Virus record (IMG/VR): IMGVR_UViG_3300009085_000072
Coordinates: 1 to 30,553 of that record
Reading direction: 5' to 3' (one strand)
Origin: a virus
DNA: 30,553 nucleotides
A program made the translations under genes and the position numbers. This document shows, piece by piece, positions 5,598 to 12,255 of this stretch (the stretch's first letter is position 1; every line of letters begins with the position of its first letter). The notes under the pieces were generated by a model, which worked only from the letters and a program-made list of their open reading frames with translations, was not told the origin of the DNA and did no database searches.

Positions 5598-5869
5598 ACC
5601 CAACAGAACACCTCAGAAAAATAGCCAAACATCGACAGCCAGTGCCTAAAAAGTTTTTAGAAACGATAGCCGACGAAATCGATAAAACTAGAACTGGACT
5701 ACATTACAATCTTAAGGAAGTAATGCGATTAGATAAAAAGCAACGTGAATATTACGAACTTAAATTAGCAAAGGCAAATATTCCAGAGGACTATATTTTT
5801 AGCTCTGTTGACTTTTTAGCAAAGGAATTATTAATAAAAGAAATAGCAATTTTAATAGAGAAACTATGA
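5594..5869 (+). CDS. Hypothetical helical protein
   Basis: A 91-residue protein starting in an ATGA overlap with the previous stop. Largely helical with a basic N-terminus (MNPTEHLRKIAKHRQPVPKK) and hydrophobic C-terminal helix. There are no cysteines and no signal peptide. It ends in another ATGA overlap. The family is not recognised. Confidence 0.6.
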   Translation: MNPTEHLRKIAKHRQPVPKKFLETIADEIDKTRTGLHYNLKEVMRLDKKQREYYELKLAKANIPEDYIFSSVDFLAKELLIKEIAILIEKL

Positions 5870-6141
5870 AAATATTTAAGTACTTCGAAGAAAAAAGACT
5901 AAAAAATAAACAGCAGTTTATTTTAGAACTTTTAACAATTGGTTTAGAAACAAAAGAAAGCATTGATTTGTTTAATCGTGTTTCTAAAGAATACGAAAAG
6001 CATTTAAAAGCAAGTAAAGAAAAAATGCTAAGCAATATTTATTTAATTGACAAAGCGACTTTTAAAGCTAAAGAATACGACCCTAACTTTGATAAAAAGT
6101 TAAGCGATTTAGAAGTAGAATTTGAAATAGTAACGCCATGA
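5866..6141 (+). CDS. Hypothetical helical protein
   Basis: A 91-residue protein coupled by ATGA overlaps to both neighbours. It is predicted to be almost entirely helical, with Lys/Glu-rich heptads around residues 10-60 suggesting a coiled coil. No known domain was recognised. Its position directly before two tiny membrane proteins may mean a shared role, but this is only context. Confidence 0.6.
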   Translation: MKIFKYFEEKRLKNKQQFILELLTIGLETKESIDLFNRVSKEYEKHLKASKEKMLSNIYLIDKATFKAKEYDPNFDKKLSDLEVEFEIVTP

Positions 6142-6245
6142 GAGATATGCCACTACCAATAGCCATCTACTTAGGAATTGCAGTATTTGTGCTAATTTTA
6201 GGAATGTTAATTGTTAAAAATTATTTTGACAAATTTAAGTTATGA
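6138..6245 (+). CDS. Tiny membrane protein (35 aa)
   Basis: Starts in an ATGA overlap with the gene before and ends in an ATGA overlap with the gene after. The 35 residues are MRDMPLPIA, one hydrophobic segment (about residues 8-27), then a basic tail NYFDKFKL. A single membrane helix with the basic end probably in the cytoplasm. The overlaps argue for real translation despite its size. Function unknown. Confidence 0.55.
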   Translation: MRDMPLPIAIYLGIAVFVLILGMLIVKNYFDKFKL

Positions 6246-6337
6246 TATACCACACAATAATAATAGGAATCTCAATAGGGGTAATATTTACAGTGATTTA
6301 TGGATTAGTGAATTTTATAAAAAATATATTGAAATGA
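6242..6337 (+). CDS. Tiny membrane protein (31 aa)
   Basis: The second of a pair of single-helix proteins: MIYHT, then a hydrophobic run of Ile/Val/Gly, then NFIKNILK. Both ends are ATGA overlaps. Two successive one-helix proteins could form a membrane complex, for example in altering the host envelope or blocking superinfection. That is a guess from context only. Confidence 0.5.
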   Translation: MIYHTIIIGISIGVIFTVIYGLVNFIKNILK

Positions 6338-6582
6338 GCAAAAGACAAAACACGCTAATGCATAAACTAGTATGTTTATCGCATTTAATGTTAGAAAACC
6401 TAGACGATTTGAAACCGACTACGCCTAAGATGAAAAAAGCACAATTAGACTTGATTGCTTTATTTGAAGAGTTGAATAATGAGTTAGCAACATCTGATAC
6501 ATTGCAGAAAACTACTTACTTCAACGATATGAGTAAAAAAATAGATACTATTGTGAGAAAAGATTTTGATAGTTCGATGTAG
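6334..6582 (+). CDS. Hypothetical helical protein
   Basis: I choose the ATG at 6334, which overlaps the preceding stop as ATGA, giving 82 residues. The frame could be extended upstream to 6211, but that stretch overlaps both tiny membrane genes and is probably not translated. The protein is helical and soluble (KLVCLSHLMLENLDDLKP..., LDLIALFEELNNELA). It is the last gene of the operon; a new promoter overlaps its 3' end. Family not recognised. Confidence 0.55.
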   Translation: MSKRQNTLMHKLVCLSHLMLENLDDLKPTTPKMKKAQLDLIALFEELNNELATSDTLQKTTYFNDMSKKIDTIVRKDFDSSM

Positions 6583-6595
6583 TTAATTATATTTG
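6565..6595 (+). promoter_or_regulatory. Bacteroidetes-type promoter of the recombination operon
   Basis: TTTG (6565-6568), exactly 19 bases, TATATTTG (6588-6595). Both elements match the consensus, making this the best promoter in the window. Its -33 box lies inside the end of the preceding gene. Transcription would start near 6602, at the beginning of a structured leader. Confidence 0.8.
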
Positions 6596-6606
6596 CCAAA
6601 CATAAC

Positions 6607-6679
6607 GGTCAGGTTATGAAACAAAAACATTATTTAGTCCTGACTATGCTCGTACTGACCTGCGAGATTTTAGTCAGGA
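6607..6679 (+). promoter_or_regulatory. Structured leader with four interchangeable pairing segments
   Basis: Segment 1 GGTCAGG (6607-6613), segment 2 TCCTGACTA (6638-6646), segment 3 CTGACC (6655-6660), segment 4 TAGTCAGGA (6671-6679). Segments 2 and 4 pair perfectly over 9 bases; 1 can pair with 2 or with 3; 3 can also pair partly with 4. The alternatives are mutually exclusive (or form a pseudoknot), as in attenuators. No T-run follows, so translational control is likelier than termination. Confidence 0.45.
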
Positions 6680-6747
6680 TTTTAAATTTTATAACAAAAT
6701 GGAAACTCAAACCGATTGGAGAAAGTACAGAAAAAGTACACATTTAG
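6616..6747 (+). CDS. Possible small hydrophobic leader protein (43 aa)
   Basis: An ATG 20 bases after the promoter opens a 43-codon frame (MKQKHYLVLTMLVLTCEILV, then a basic tail) that runs through the structured leader and overlaps the next gene by 49 bases. It could be a one-helix membrane protein or merely a leader peptide whose translation affects folding of the four pairing segments. The evidence is limited to the start context and open frame, so it may be fortuitous. Confidence 0.3.
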   Translation: MKQKHYLVLTMLVLTCEILVRILNFITKWKLKPIGESTEKVHI

Positions 6748-7205
6748 CATCAGCCGATTTAGATGCTATGGAAACGGATAAAATACCGTTAATCTTTACT
6801 ATTAAAGAAGTAAAGTTTGAAACTAATGTAGATGTTTCAGGAACTAAAATGGATGGCATATTTTGTCATTTTATTGAACCTATTAAACCTCTTAAACTAA
6901 ACTCAACTAATAACAAGATATTAGCTGGATTTGCTAAAAAGAATGGTTTAGCAGGTAAAGAATGTCATATTATAGAGAATTGGAAAGGAATGAAAATAGA
7001 ATTGTTTGTAGATCGTAATGTAAAAATGATGGGTTCGATAACAGACGGAGTTCGTATCAAACCATTACAACCAGTTACAAAAGTAAAACCTGATTTTACT
7101 GCAGCTAATTTTGAAGCTGCCAAGAAAGCTAATGCAACAAAAGAACAAATCGAAAAATCTTATAACTTAACAACAGAAATATGGAATCAGTACAACGCAC
7201 TTTAG
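6699..7205 (+). CDS. Conserved phage protein of the recombination operon
   Basis: A 168-residue protein with the opening DWRKYRKSTHLASADLDAM, a middle GIFCHFIEPIKPLKLNSTNNKIL and a lysine-rich helical C-terminus. I recall this type as standing directly upstream of YqaJ-family nucleases in Bacteroidetes phages; it probably takes part in DNA recombination or replication. The alternating strand pattern (TIKEVKFETNV, KIELFVD) would fit a small beta-barrel such as an OB fold, but this is only an impression. It overlaps the exonuclease gene by 25 bases. Confidence 0.6.
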   Translation: METQTDWRKYRKSTHLASADLDAMETDKIPLIFTIKEVKFETNVDVSGTKMDGIFCHFIEPIKPLKLNSTNNKILAGFAKKNGLAGKECHIIENWKGMKIELFVDRNVKMMGSITDGVRIKPLQPVTKVKPDFTAANFEAAKKANATKEQIEKSYNLTTEIWNQYNAL

Positions 7206-7798
7206 ATTGGCATCAACAAAGATTAGGTAAATTTACAGCAAGTGAGATTTACAAAGTAATGGGTATTAAAGCTCTTGGACTTACAGGACAAAGTTACGCA
7301 TTTGATAAAGCAGTTGAGGAACTGTTTGGTGAAGTAGAAAGCAACTTCGTATCATACGATATGGAACGTGGAATTGAATTAGAACCTTTAGCATTTGCTA
7401 AATTTAAAGAGTTAAAATCATTTGACTTTATAGATGTTGAAGAATGTGGATTTTTTGATTTAGGAAATAATGCTGGAGCTTCTCCTGATGGATTAGTTGG
7501 TGAAGATGCTATTTTAGAAATTAAATGCCCTAAAGCAAACACTTTCTTTAAATTAGTAGCTACAAATGAAATTGATGACAAGTATCTATATCAAATGCAA
7601 ATGCAAATGATGGCTACAAATCGAAATAAAGCACATTTCTTTAATTATTTTATCTTTGAGGGTAAAGAATATTATCACGAAATTATAATTGATAAGGATG
7701 AAATTATTTGTGAAAAGATTTTGAATAGAATTTTTGAAGCTGAAACATTAAAAAATGAATATAAACTAAATTTAATAAATAATAAACAATGGAAGTAG
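7181..7798 (+). CDS. YqaJ / lambda-exonuclease family recombination nuclease
   Basis: A 205-residue PD-(D/E)XK nuclease. Visible catalytic pattern: GIELEPLA (residues 64-71, Glu66/Glu68), SPDG with Asp103, LEIKCPK with Glu113 and Lys115, and the helix YLYQMQMQMMATN with Gln138/Gln140. This is the layout of phage lambda exonuclease, which resects double-stranded ends 5'-3' for single-strand annealing. The length is normal for the family. It lies between an unknown recombination protein and an SSB-like protein; a recognisable annealase is not apparent, so one of these neighbours may fill that role. Confidence 0.88.
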   Translation: MESVQRTLDWHQQRLGKFTASEIYKVMGIKALGLTGQSYAFDKAVEELFGEVESNFVSYDMERGIELEPLAFAKFKELKSFDFIDVEECGFFDLGNNAGASPDGLVGEDAILEIKCPKANTFFKLVATNEIDDKYLYQMQMQMMATNRNKAHFFNYFIFEGKEYYHEIIIDKDEIICEKILNRIFEAETLKNEYKLNLINNKQWK

Positions 7799-8160
7799 TA
7801 GGTAAAGTAAAAGTAATAGGTGCGGAACAACAAGTAAACGCATCTTTTAAAAAACGTGAATTAGTTATAAATACTGAATCACAATATCCTGAATCAATTT
7901 TAATCGAGTTCGTACAAGATAAAACCGATTTGTTAAACAATTTAGTTATAGGACAACAGGTTAAAGTACATATTAATTTAGGTGGTAGAGAGTGGGTAAA
8001 TCCTGCTGGAGAAACTAAATATTTTAATAGCATAAAAGGTTGGAGAGTTGAACAGTTAAGCGAAGCACCAGTGCAAACACCACCGCAACCGATACAACAA
8101 GCATTTGAGCCAGTTGCGAATATAACTGAAGAGGAACATGACGATTTACCTTTTAATTAA
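7789..8160 (+). CDS. DUF3127 single-stranded-DNA-binding-like protein
   Basis: A 123-residue protein. Residues 1-80 show the DUF3127 pattern: KVKVIGAEQQVNASFKKRELV, then LIEFVQDKTDLLNN and GQQVKVHINLGGREW, an OB-fold-like beta barrel. A Pro/Gln-rich linker leads to an acidic tip ending DDLPFN, very like the C-terminus of bacterial SSB that recruits partners. It probably coats single-stranded DNA during phage recombination and replication. It overlaps the exonuclease gene by 10 bases. Confidence 0.8.
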   Translation: MEVVGKVKVIGAEQQVNASFKKRELVINTESQYPESILIEFVQDKTDLLNNLVIGQQVKVHINLGGREWVNPAGETKYFNSIKGWRVEQLSEAPVQTPPQPIQQAFEPVANITEEEHDDLPFN

Positions 8161-8199
8161 GGGTTTTTAGTAATCCCGTAAAAGTAAAACTAATAAAAC

Positions 8200-8250
8200 G
8201 AAATTACCTTTTTAATTATTTGTAATTTCCATTTTAAAAACATATCTTTG
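8200..8250 (+). promoter_or_regulatory. Promoter of the HNH endonuclease gene, with inverted repeat
   Basis: TTTG (8219-8222), 20 bases, TATCTTTG (8243-8250) fits the Bacteroidetes promoter. An 8-bp inverted repeat, GAAATTAC (8200-8207) and GTAATTTC (8222-8229), surrounds the -33 box and might be an operator. The gene starts at 8273. Confidence 0.65.
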
Positions 8251-8272
8251 TATAAATCTAAAATTATTTTAT

Positions 8273-8767
8273 ATGAAGGTATGTTTTAAATGTAATGAAG
8301 AAAAGCCATTGTTGGAATTTTACAAACATTCTCAAATGGCAGACGGACACGTAAATAAATGCAAAATTTGCAATAAATTAGACGTTAAAAAAGATTATTA
8401 TAGAAAATCTAGTGATTCTATTTTTGTTGAAAATGAAAGAATTAGAGGCAAAGAAAAATATCATAGACTTAACTATAAAGAAAGACAAAAGGATTTGAAC
8501 AAAAATAAGCCATGGAAACATAATCAAATTTATAAAAATTTAAGTAGAAAATTTAAAGTTCCAAAAGGGTTTGAATTACATCATTGGAATTATAACAATG
8601 ATTTTTTAACAGATGTTATGATATTAAAAATTAAAGAACATAGACAAGCACATACTCATTTAGTTTTAGATGAAGTATTATTAATTTTTAAAACTAAAGA
8701 CGGTTTATTATTAGATTCAAGAGCGAAACATATTGCTTTTTTAATTGATAAAGGAATTAACTTCTAA
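8273..8767 (+). CDS. HNH-type endonuclease with N-terminal zinc finger
   Basis: A 164-residue protein. N-terminal CFKC (Cys4, Cys7) and CKIC (Cys30, Cys33) form the usual zinc-binding domain. The HNH-like core is ELHHWNYNND (His103, His104, Asn107/109) followed by a helix with His123 and His127. Such enzymes nick or cut DNA and commonly behave as free-standing homing endonucleases in phages. The gene has its own promoter and terminator-like stem, independent of its neighbours, as expected for an inserted selfish gene between SSB and replication genes. Its zinc domain resembles the one in cassette A. Confidence 0.78.
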   Translation: MKVCFKCNEEKPLLEFYKHSQMADGHVNKCKICNKLDVKKDYYRKSSDSIFVENERIRGKEKYHRLNYKERQKDLNKNKPWKHNQIYKNLSRKFKVPKGFELHHWNYNNDFLTDVMILKIKEHRQAHTHLVLDEVLLIFKTKDGLLLDSRAKHIAFLIDKGINF

Positions 8768-8768
8768 C

Positions 8769-8820
8769 AACCGCCTCTAGTTTATTAATTTAAGCTAGTT
8801 GGCGGTTTAATTTATTTTTG
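8769..8820 (+). terminator. Terminator-like stem after the HNH gene
   Basis: AACCGCC (8769-8775) pairs with GGCGGTT (8801-8807), with an inner CTAG/CTAG pairing. The following bases are T-rich but interrupted by A (TAATTTATTTTTG). Probably a moderately strong intrinsic terminator; its right arm overlaps the -33 box of the next promoter. Confidence 0.55.
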
Positions 8821-8828
8821 TATATTTG
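8799..8828 (+). promoter_or_regulatory. Bacteroidetes-type promoter upstream of the GIY-YIG gene
   Basis: TTG (8799-8801), 19 bases, TATATTTG (8821-8828). The expected start near 8835 would give a leader of about 100 bases before the GIY-YIG start codon. Confidence 0.7.
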
Positions 8829-8838
8829 CAGTAGTATT

Positions 8839-8930
8839 GTTTTGGTGGATTCAATGCTATTTAAGAAATTTTTAATTATCCTTTTGGGAGTAGTTGCCAC
8901 CACAACGAAACCAAAGGGATTTTTTATTTT
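8839..8930 (+). promoter_or_regulatory. Leader with terminator and alternative antiterminator pairing
   Basis: Terminator: ATCCTTTTGG (8878-8887) pairs with CCAAAGGGAT (8911-8920), ten pairs including one G-T, with an inner GTTG/CAAC pairing, followed by TTTTTATTTT (8921-8930). Alternative: GTTTTGGTGG (8839-8848) can pair with CCACCACAAC (8897-8906) at nine of ten positions, opening the inner part of the terminator. The transcript may therefore be a stand-alone RNA of about 90 bases or a switch controlling the GIY-YIG gene. Confidence 0.55.
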
Positions 8931-8935
8931 ATATT

Positions 8936-9613
8936 ATGATAGGAATTTATAAAATTACTTCTCCAACTAAAAGAATTTATATTGGACAAAGTGTGAATAT
9001 CGAAAAAAGATTTATAGATTATAAAAAATCTTTAAAAAGGCAACAAATTAGATTATATAATTCTATTAAAAAATATGGTTATAATAATCATAAATTTGAA
9101 ATACTATGCGAGTGTTCAGAAAAAGAACTAAACAATTTAGAAAGATATTATCAAGATTTATATTCTGTTTTATCTAAAAATGGATTGAATTGTAGATTAA
9201 CTTGTTCTGATGAACGTTCTGGAAAATTAAGCGTTGAAACTATTGAAAAATTAAGAAATAAAGATTTTAATTATCTTATTGGAAATAATTTTAGAAAAGG
9301 AATATTACATAGTCAAGAAATAAAAAATAAAATTTCAATTACATTAAAAAATAATGCTAAAAAAAAAGACTATGTAAATTCAATGACTGGTAAATTTGGA
9401 GATTTGAATCCTTTTTTTGGTAAAAAACACAGCAAAGAATCTTTAAAAAAAATGAAAGAAAAGCCAAATTCAAAAATAGTTTTAAATACTGAAAATGGAG
9501 TTTTTCATTATTCTATTAAAGAAGTTTCTGAAACTTATAATTTATTGTATTCACCTTTAAAATGTAGATTAAATGGTAAAAGTAAAAATAATACTAAATT
9601 CATAATTTTATAA
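8936..9613 (+). CDS. GIY-YIG homing endonuclease with NUMOD motifs
   Basis: From the ATG at 8936 the protein has 225 residues; a TTG at 8894 would place the start inside the terminator stem. The GIY-YIG core is clear: GIY at 3-5, YIG at 15-17, Arg25 and the metal-binding Glu69 (NNLERYYQ). Two NUMOD3-like DNA-binding modules follow (around residues 117-140 and 155-177, the latter with NPFFGKKHSKESLKKM), and the C-terminus looks like a NUMOD1 helix-turn-helix (YSIKEVSETYNL). This is the I-TevI-like free-standing homing endonuclease architecture. Its stop TAATGG shares an A with the next start. Confidence 0.85.
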   Translation: MIGIYKITSPTKRIYIGQSVNIEKRFIDYKKSLKRQQIRLYNSIKKYGYNNHKFEILCECSEKELNNLERYYQDLYSVLSKNGLNCRLTCSDERSGKLSVETIEKLRNKDFNYLIGNNFRKGILHSQEIKNKISITLKNNAKKKDYVNSMTGKFGDLNPFFGKKHSKESLKKMKEKPNSKIVLNTENGVFHYSIKEVSETYNLLYSPLKCRLNGKSKNNTKFIIL

Positions 9614-11853
9614 TGGAAAAACATTTAGTAAAAAAAATAGCCTCAACTGGTTTTTCAATTATTCCAGTTAATAATGACAAAACGCCAAAGGGGAGTTGGA
9701 AAAAAAATCAAGAAAGTGCTTATAGTGAATTAGAGATAGATAACATAGAATCAGAAACTTGGGCAATTGTTACTGGGTATAATAATCTTGAAATAATTGA
9801 TTTTGACTGTAAAGTATTACCTACTTTAAAAGAGCAAAACGAATTCTGGAATGAAGTAATTGTTTTTTTAAAAGACAATATAGATGATTTCGATAAAAAA
9901 TTTGTAATTTACAAAACACAAAATTCAGGTTATCACATACTTTATAAATGTAAATTTATAGATAAAAATACAAAAATAGCAAAATTAAAAAACCATAAAG
10001 AGGCTATTATTGAAACACGTGGAAAATTTGGATATGCTATACTTTATGATAATTGCATCAGTGATTTAAATTATACTAAAATTCAAGAAATAACAAAAGA
10101 GGATAGGGAAATTCTATGGAGTTGTTTAAAGACTTACAACTATGTTGACGAAATTCCTTTAGAACCTAAAAAACAGCCTAAAGAATATCTTGAAACTGAA
10201 ATAACTTGTTGGGATGACTATAATCAAAAGACTGATATATTTGATGTTATTGGTAGTGATTTTCAAATAGTAGCAAATCAAACAAAGAAATATATCATTA
10301 AACGTCATGGCGCATCTTCGCCTCATTCTGGTTATGTTTACAAAGAAGATAATCGTATGTACTTGTTTTCTACAGGAACTATTTACCCACATGAAAAACA
10401 AATAACGCCTTTTATTGCTTATGCATGGAAATTTCATAACGGAGATTTTTCAGAAACGGCTAAAGACTTATATCAAAAAGGTTTTGGTTCACGTTTAAAA
10501 TCTAAAATTAAAGAATTAAAAGAATGTATTTACATTCAGGAACAAGTTAAAATCGATATTAACGATTTAGTATTTCCTATTGATATATTTCCAAAAGACA
10601 TTCAAACGTATTTATTAGAATGTAATATTAAACTCGATAGCTCAATCGAGTACATGGGTTGTTCTTTACTTTGGTTAATATCGGTTTGTATCGGAAATTC
10701 TATTGAAATGGAAGTTAAAAAAGGATGGATTGAAAATTTATCACTTTGGATTTCTGTTGTTGGTAAAGCTGGACTTGGTAAAACTCCGAGTATATCAAAT
10801 GTAATATTTCCTTTAATTAAAATAAATGCTAAAGAAATTAAGACTTTTATTAAGGAAAATGAAAAATACGAATACTACAACAATCTATCAAAAAAAGAAA
10901 AAGACGAACATAGCGAGGTTTTAAAACCAATTAAAACTCAATTTATTGCAAATGATATTACCTTAGAGGCTCTTGTAGATTTACATCAAGAATCTGACAA
11001 CGCTGTTGGAGTTTTTAAAGACGAACTTGCTGGTTGGTTAAAAGACATGAATAGATATAGAGAGGGTTCGGATTTAGAGTTTTGGCTTTCTACATGGTCG
11101 GGCAAATCAGTAAATTTAAACAGATTAACACGTAAAGGTTCTTTTGTTGAAAAACCTTTTATTCCAGTTCTTGGAGGTATTCAACCTAATATTTTTAATA
11201 CTTTCTACACTGAAGAAAACAAAGACAATGGTTTCATGGACAGAATGCTTCTTTGTTACCCCGATTTGTCAATAGACAAATACAATGAAAACGAGATTAG
11301 CGAAGATATTTTAAAATGGTATAAGGAAATAGTAATTTCTTTTTATGATACGATTAAAAGCATTATTAAAAGAGATGAAGACGGTACTATTATTTCATTA
11401 ACTGCTAAATTTAATCAAGAGGCTAAAATTGAATGGATGCGAATCTTTAACGAAATGACCGATATACAAAACAATGAAGAGGAAAACGAGTATTTAAAAT
11501 CTATGTTTCCTAAGCAAAAGAGTTACATTCCTCGCTTTGCTTGTTTAATACACGTTTTTAACGACTTTTTTAATGAGGGTGGTAATAGTTTACTAATATC
11601 AAAAGAAAGTGTTTTAAAAGCCGAAAAATTAAGCAAGTACTTTATTGCTACTGCTAAGAAAATTAAAGTTAATAGCGTTGAGGTTTCAAAGATTAAAAAT
11701 ACTATTACTACACACAAAGGAAAAAATGAAAAAGAGAAGCTAAAAGAGATTTTTAAAAGTAATCCTAACTTTAATCGTTCTGAAACTGCTGAAATTTTAG
11801 GAGTATCGAGAATGACAATTAACAGATGGGTAAAAGAGTTTGAAAAAGTGTAA
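9613..11853 (+). CDS. Primase-polymerase / DUF3987 helicase-like replication protein
   Basis: A 746-residue multidomain protein. Residues 1-180: bifunctional primase-polymerase (Prim-Pol) with PVNNDKTPKGSW, the metal site DFD (Asp63, Asp65) and SGYH (His108). Residues about 310-690: DUF3987, an ATPase related to phage replicative helicases, with Walker A GKAGLGKT (384-391), Walker B-like KDELAGW (469-475) and the downstream GKSVNLNRLTRKG block. Residues 715-746: a helix-turn-helix (SETAEILGVSRMTINRWVKEF). It probably primes and opens the phage origin. Twelve iterons begin at its stop codon, and the C-terminal HTH is the obvious candidate for binding them. Confidence 0.85.
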   Translation: MEKHLVKKIASTGFSIIPVNNDKTPKGSWKKNQESAYSELEIDNIESETWAIVTGYNNLEIIDFDCKVLPTLKEQNEFWNEVIVFLKDNIDDFDKKFVIYKTQNSGYHILYKCKFIDKNTKIAKLKNHKEAIIETRGKFGYAILYDNCISDLNYTKIQEITKEDREILWSCLKTYNYVDEIPLEPKKQPKEYLETEITCWDDYNQKTDIFDVIGSDFQIVANQTKKYIIKRHGASSPHSGYVYKEDNRMYLFSTGTIYPHEKQITPFIAYAWKFHNGDFSETAKDLYQKGFGSRLKSKIKELKECIYIQEQVKIDINDLVFPIDIFPKDIQTYLLECNIKLDSSIEYMGCSLLWLISVCIGNSIEMEVKKGWIENLSLWISVVGKAGLGKTPSISNVIFPLIKINAKEIKTFIKENEKYEYYNNLSKKEKDEHSEVLKPIKTQFIANDITLEALVDLHQESDNAVGVFKDELAGWLKDMNRYREGSDLEFWLSTWSGKSVNLNRLTRKGSFVEKPFIPVLGGIQPNIFNTFYTEENKDNGFMDRMLLCYPDLSIDKYNENEISEDILKWYKEIVISFYDTIKSIIKRDEDGTIISLTAKFNQEAKIEWMRIFNEMTDIQNNEEENEYLKSMFPKQKSYIPRFACLIHVFNDFFNEGGNSLLISKESVLKAEKLSKYFIATAKKIKVNSVEVSKIKNTITTHKGKNEKEKLKEIFKSNPNFNRSETAEILGVSRMTINRWVKEFEKV

Positions 11854-12107
11854 CATTTACTGTAACAGTGTAACATTTAAAAATACAAATGTTACAGTAA
11901 AAAGTCAATGAAATCAATGCTTAACAAAGGAAAGTGTAACATTGTTACAGTTGAGATAAGTAAAATAAAAAAAATGAAAAATAAAAAAAATATTATTTTA
12001 AAACGCAAAAGTGTAACATGTTACAGTAAAAACGTTGTGAAGCCTTATAAACATTAGAAAACTACTGTAACATTTACTGTAACATTAGTGTAACATTTAC
12101 TGTAACA
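11849..12107. other. Iteron cluster, candidate replication origin
   Basis: TGTAACA or its complement TGTTACA occurs twelve times: + at 11849, 11861, 11869, 11935, 12012, 12066, 12078, 12089, 12101; reverse at 11890, 11943, 12019. The last four are spaced 12, 11 and 12 bases, often within ACTGTAACATTT. The copies at 12012 and 12019 form the perfect palindrome TGTAACATGTTACA. A nearly pure A/T tract (about 11959-12003) lies in the middle, like a DNA-unwinding element. No convincing gene lies in this 260-base stretch. Confidence 0.7.
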
Positions 12108-12114
12108 TTTTACT

Positions 12115-12255
12115 ATGAATTACAATTTATTACAAAAAACATACGATATTCAATGTGAATTATTTATTAAAGGTTTTATTGATTATGAAGATTTTTTAAA
12201 TTTAGAACGTGAATATTTATACAGAATTAATTTATTTACTATTAATCTTAATTAA
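12115..12255 (+). CDS. Small hypothetical protein (46 aa)
   Basis: Starts 8 bases after the last iteron; its stop directly touches the ATG of the nuclease gene, so the pair is probably co-translated. The 46 residues are helical and aromatic-rich (MNYNLLQKTYDIQCELFIKG...). No family recognised. Transcription through here may be controlled by whatever binds the iterons. Confidence 0.5.
   Translation: MNYNLLQKTYDIQCELFIKGFIDYEDFLNLEREYLYRINLFTINLN

Noticed and set aside
6211-6333. Longer start for the helical protein ending at 6582
   Set aside because: This stretch overlaps two small membrane-protein frames linked by ATGA overlaps; the ATG at 6334 fits the same overlap pattern.
8829-8935. tRNA gene before the GIY-YIG endonuclease
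   Set aside because: No cloverleaf, no TTC-type T-loop or CCA-end acceptor stem; the stem followed by a T-run is a terminator.
11974-12057. 27-codon ORF within the iteron region
   Set aside because: Composition follows the A/T tract and iterons, with no overlap to neighbours; probably chance.
11849-12107. CRISPR-like repeat array
   Set aside because: The repeats are only 7-14 bases, occur in both orientations and have irregular short spacing; an iteron cluster explains them better. No cas gene is present.
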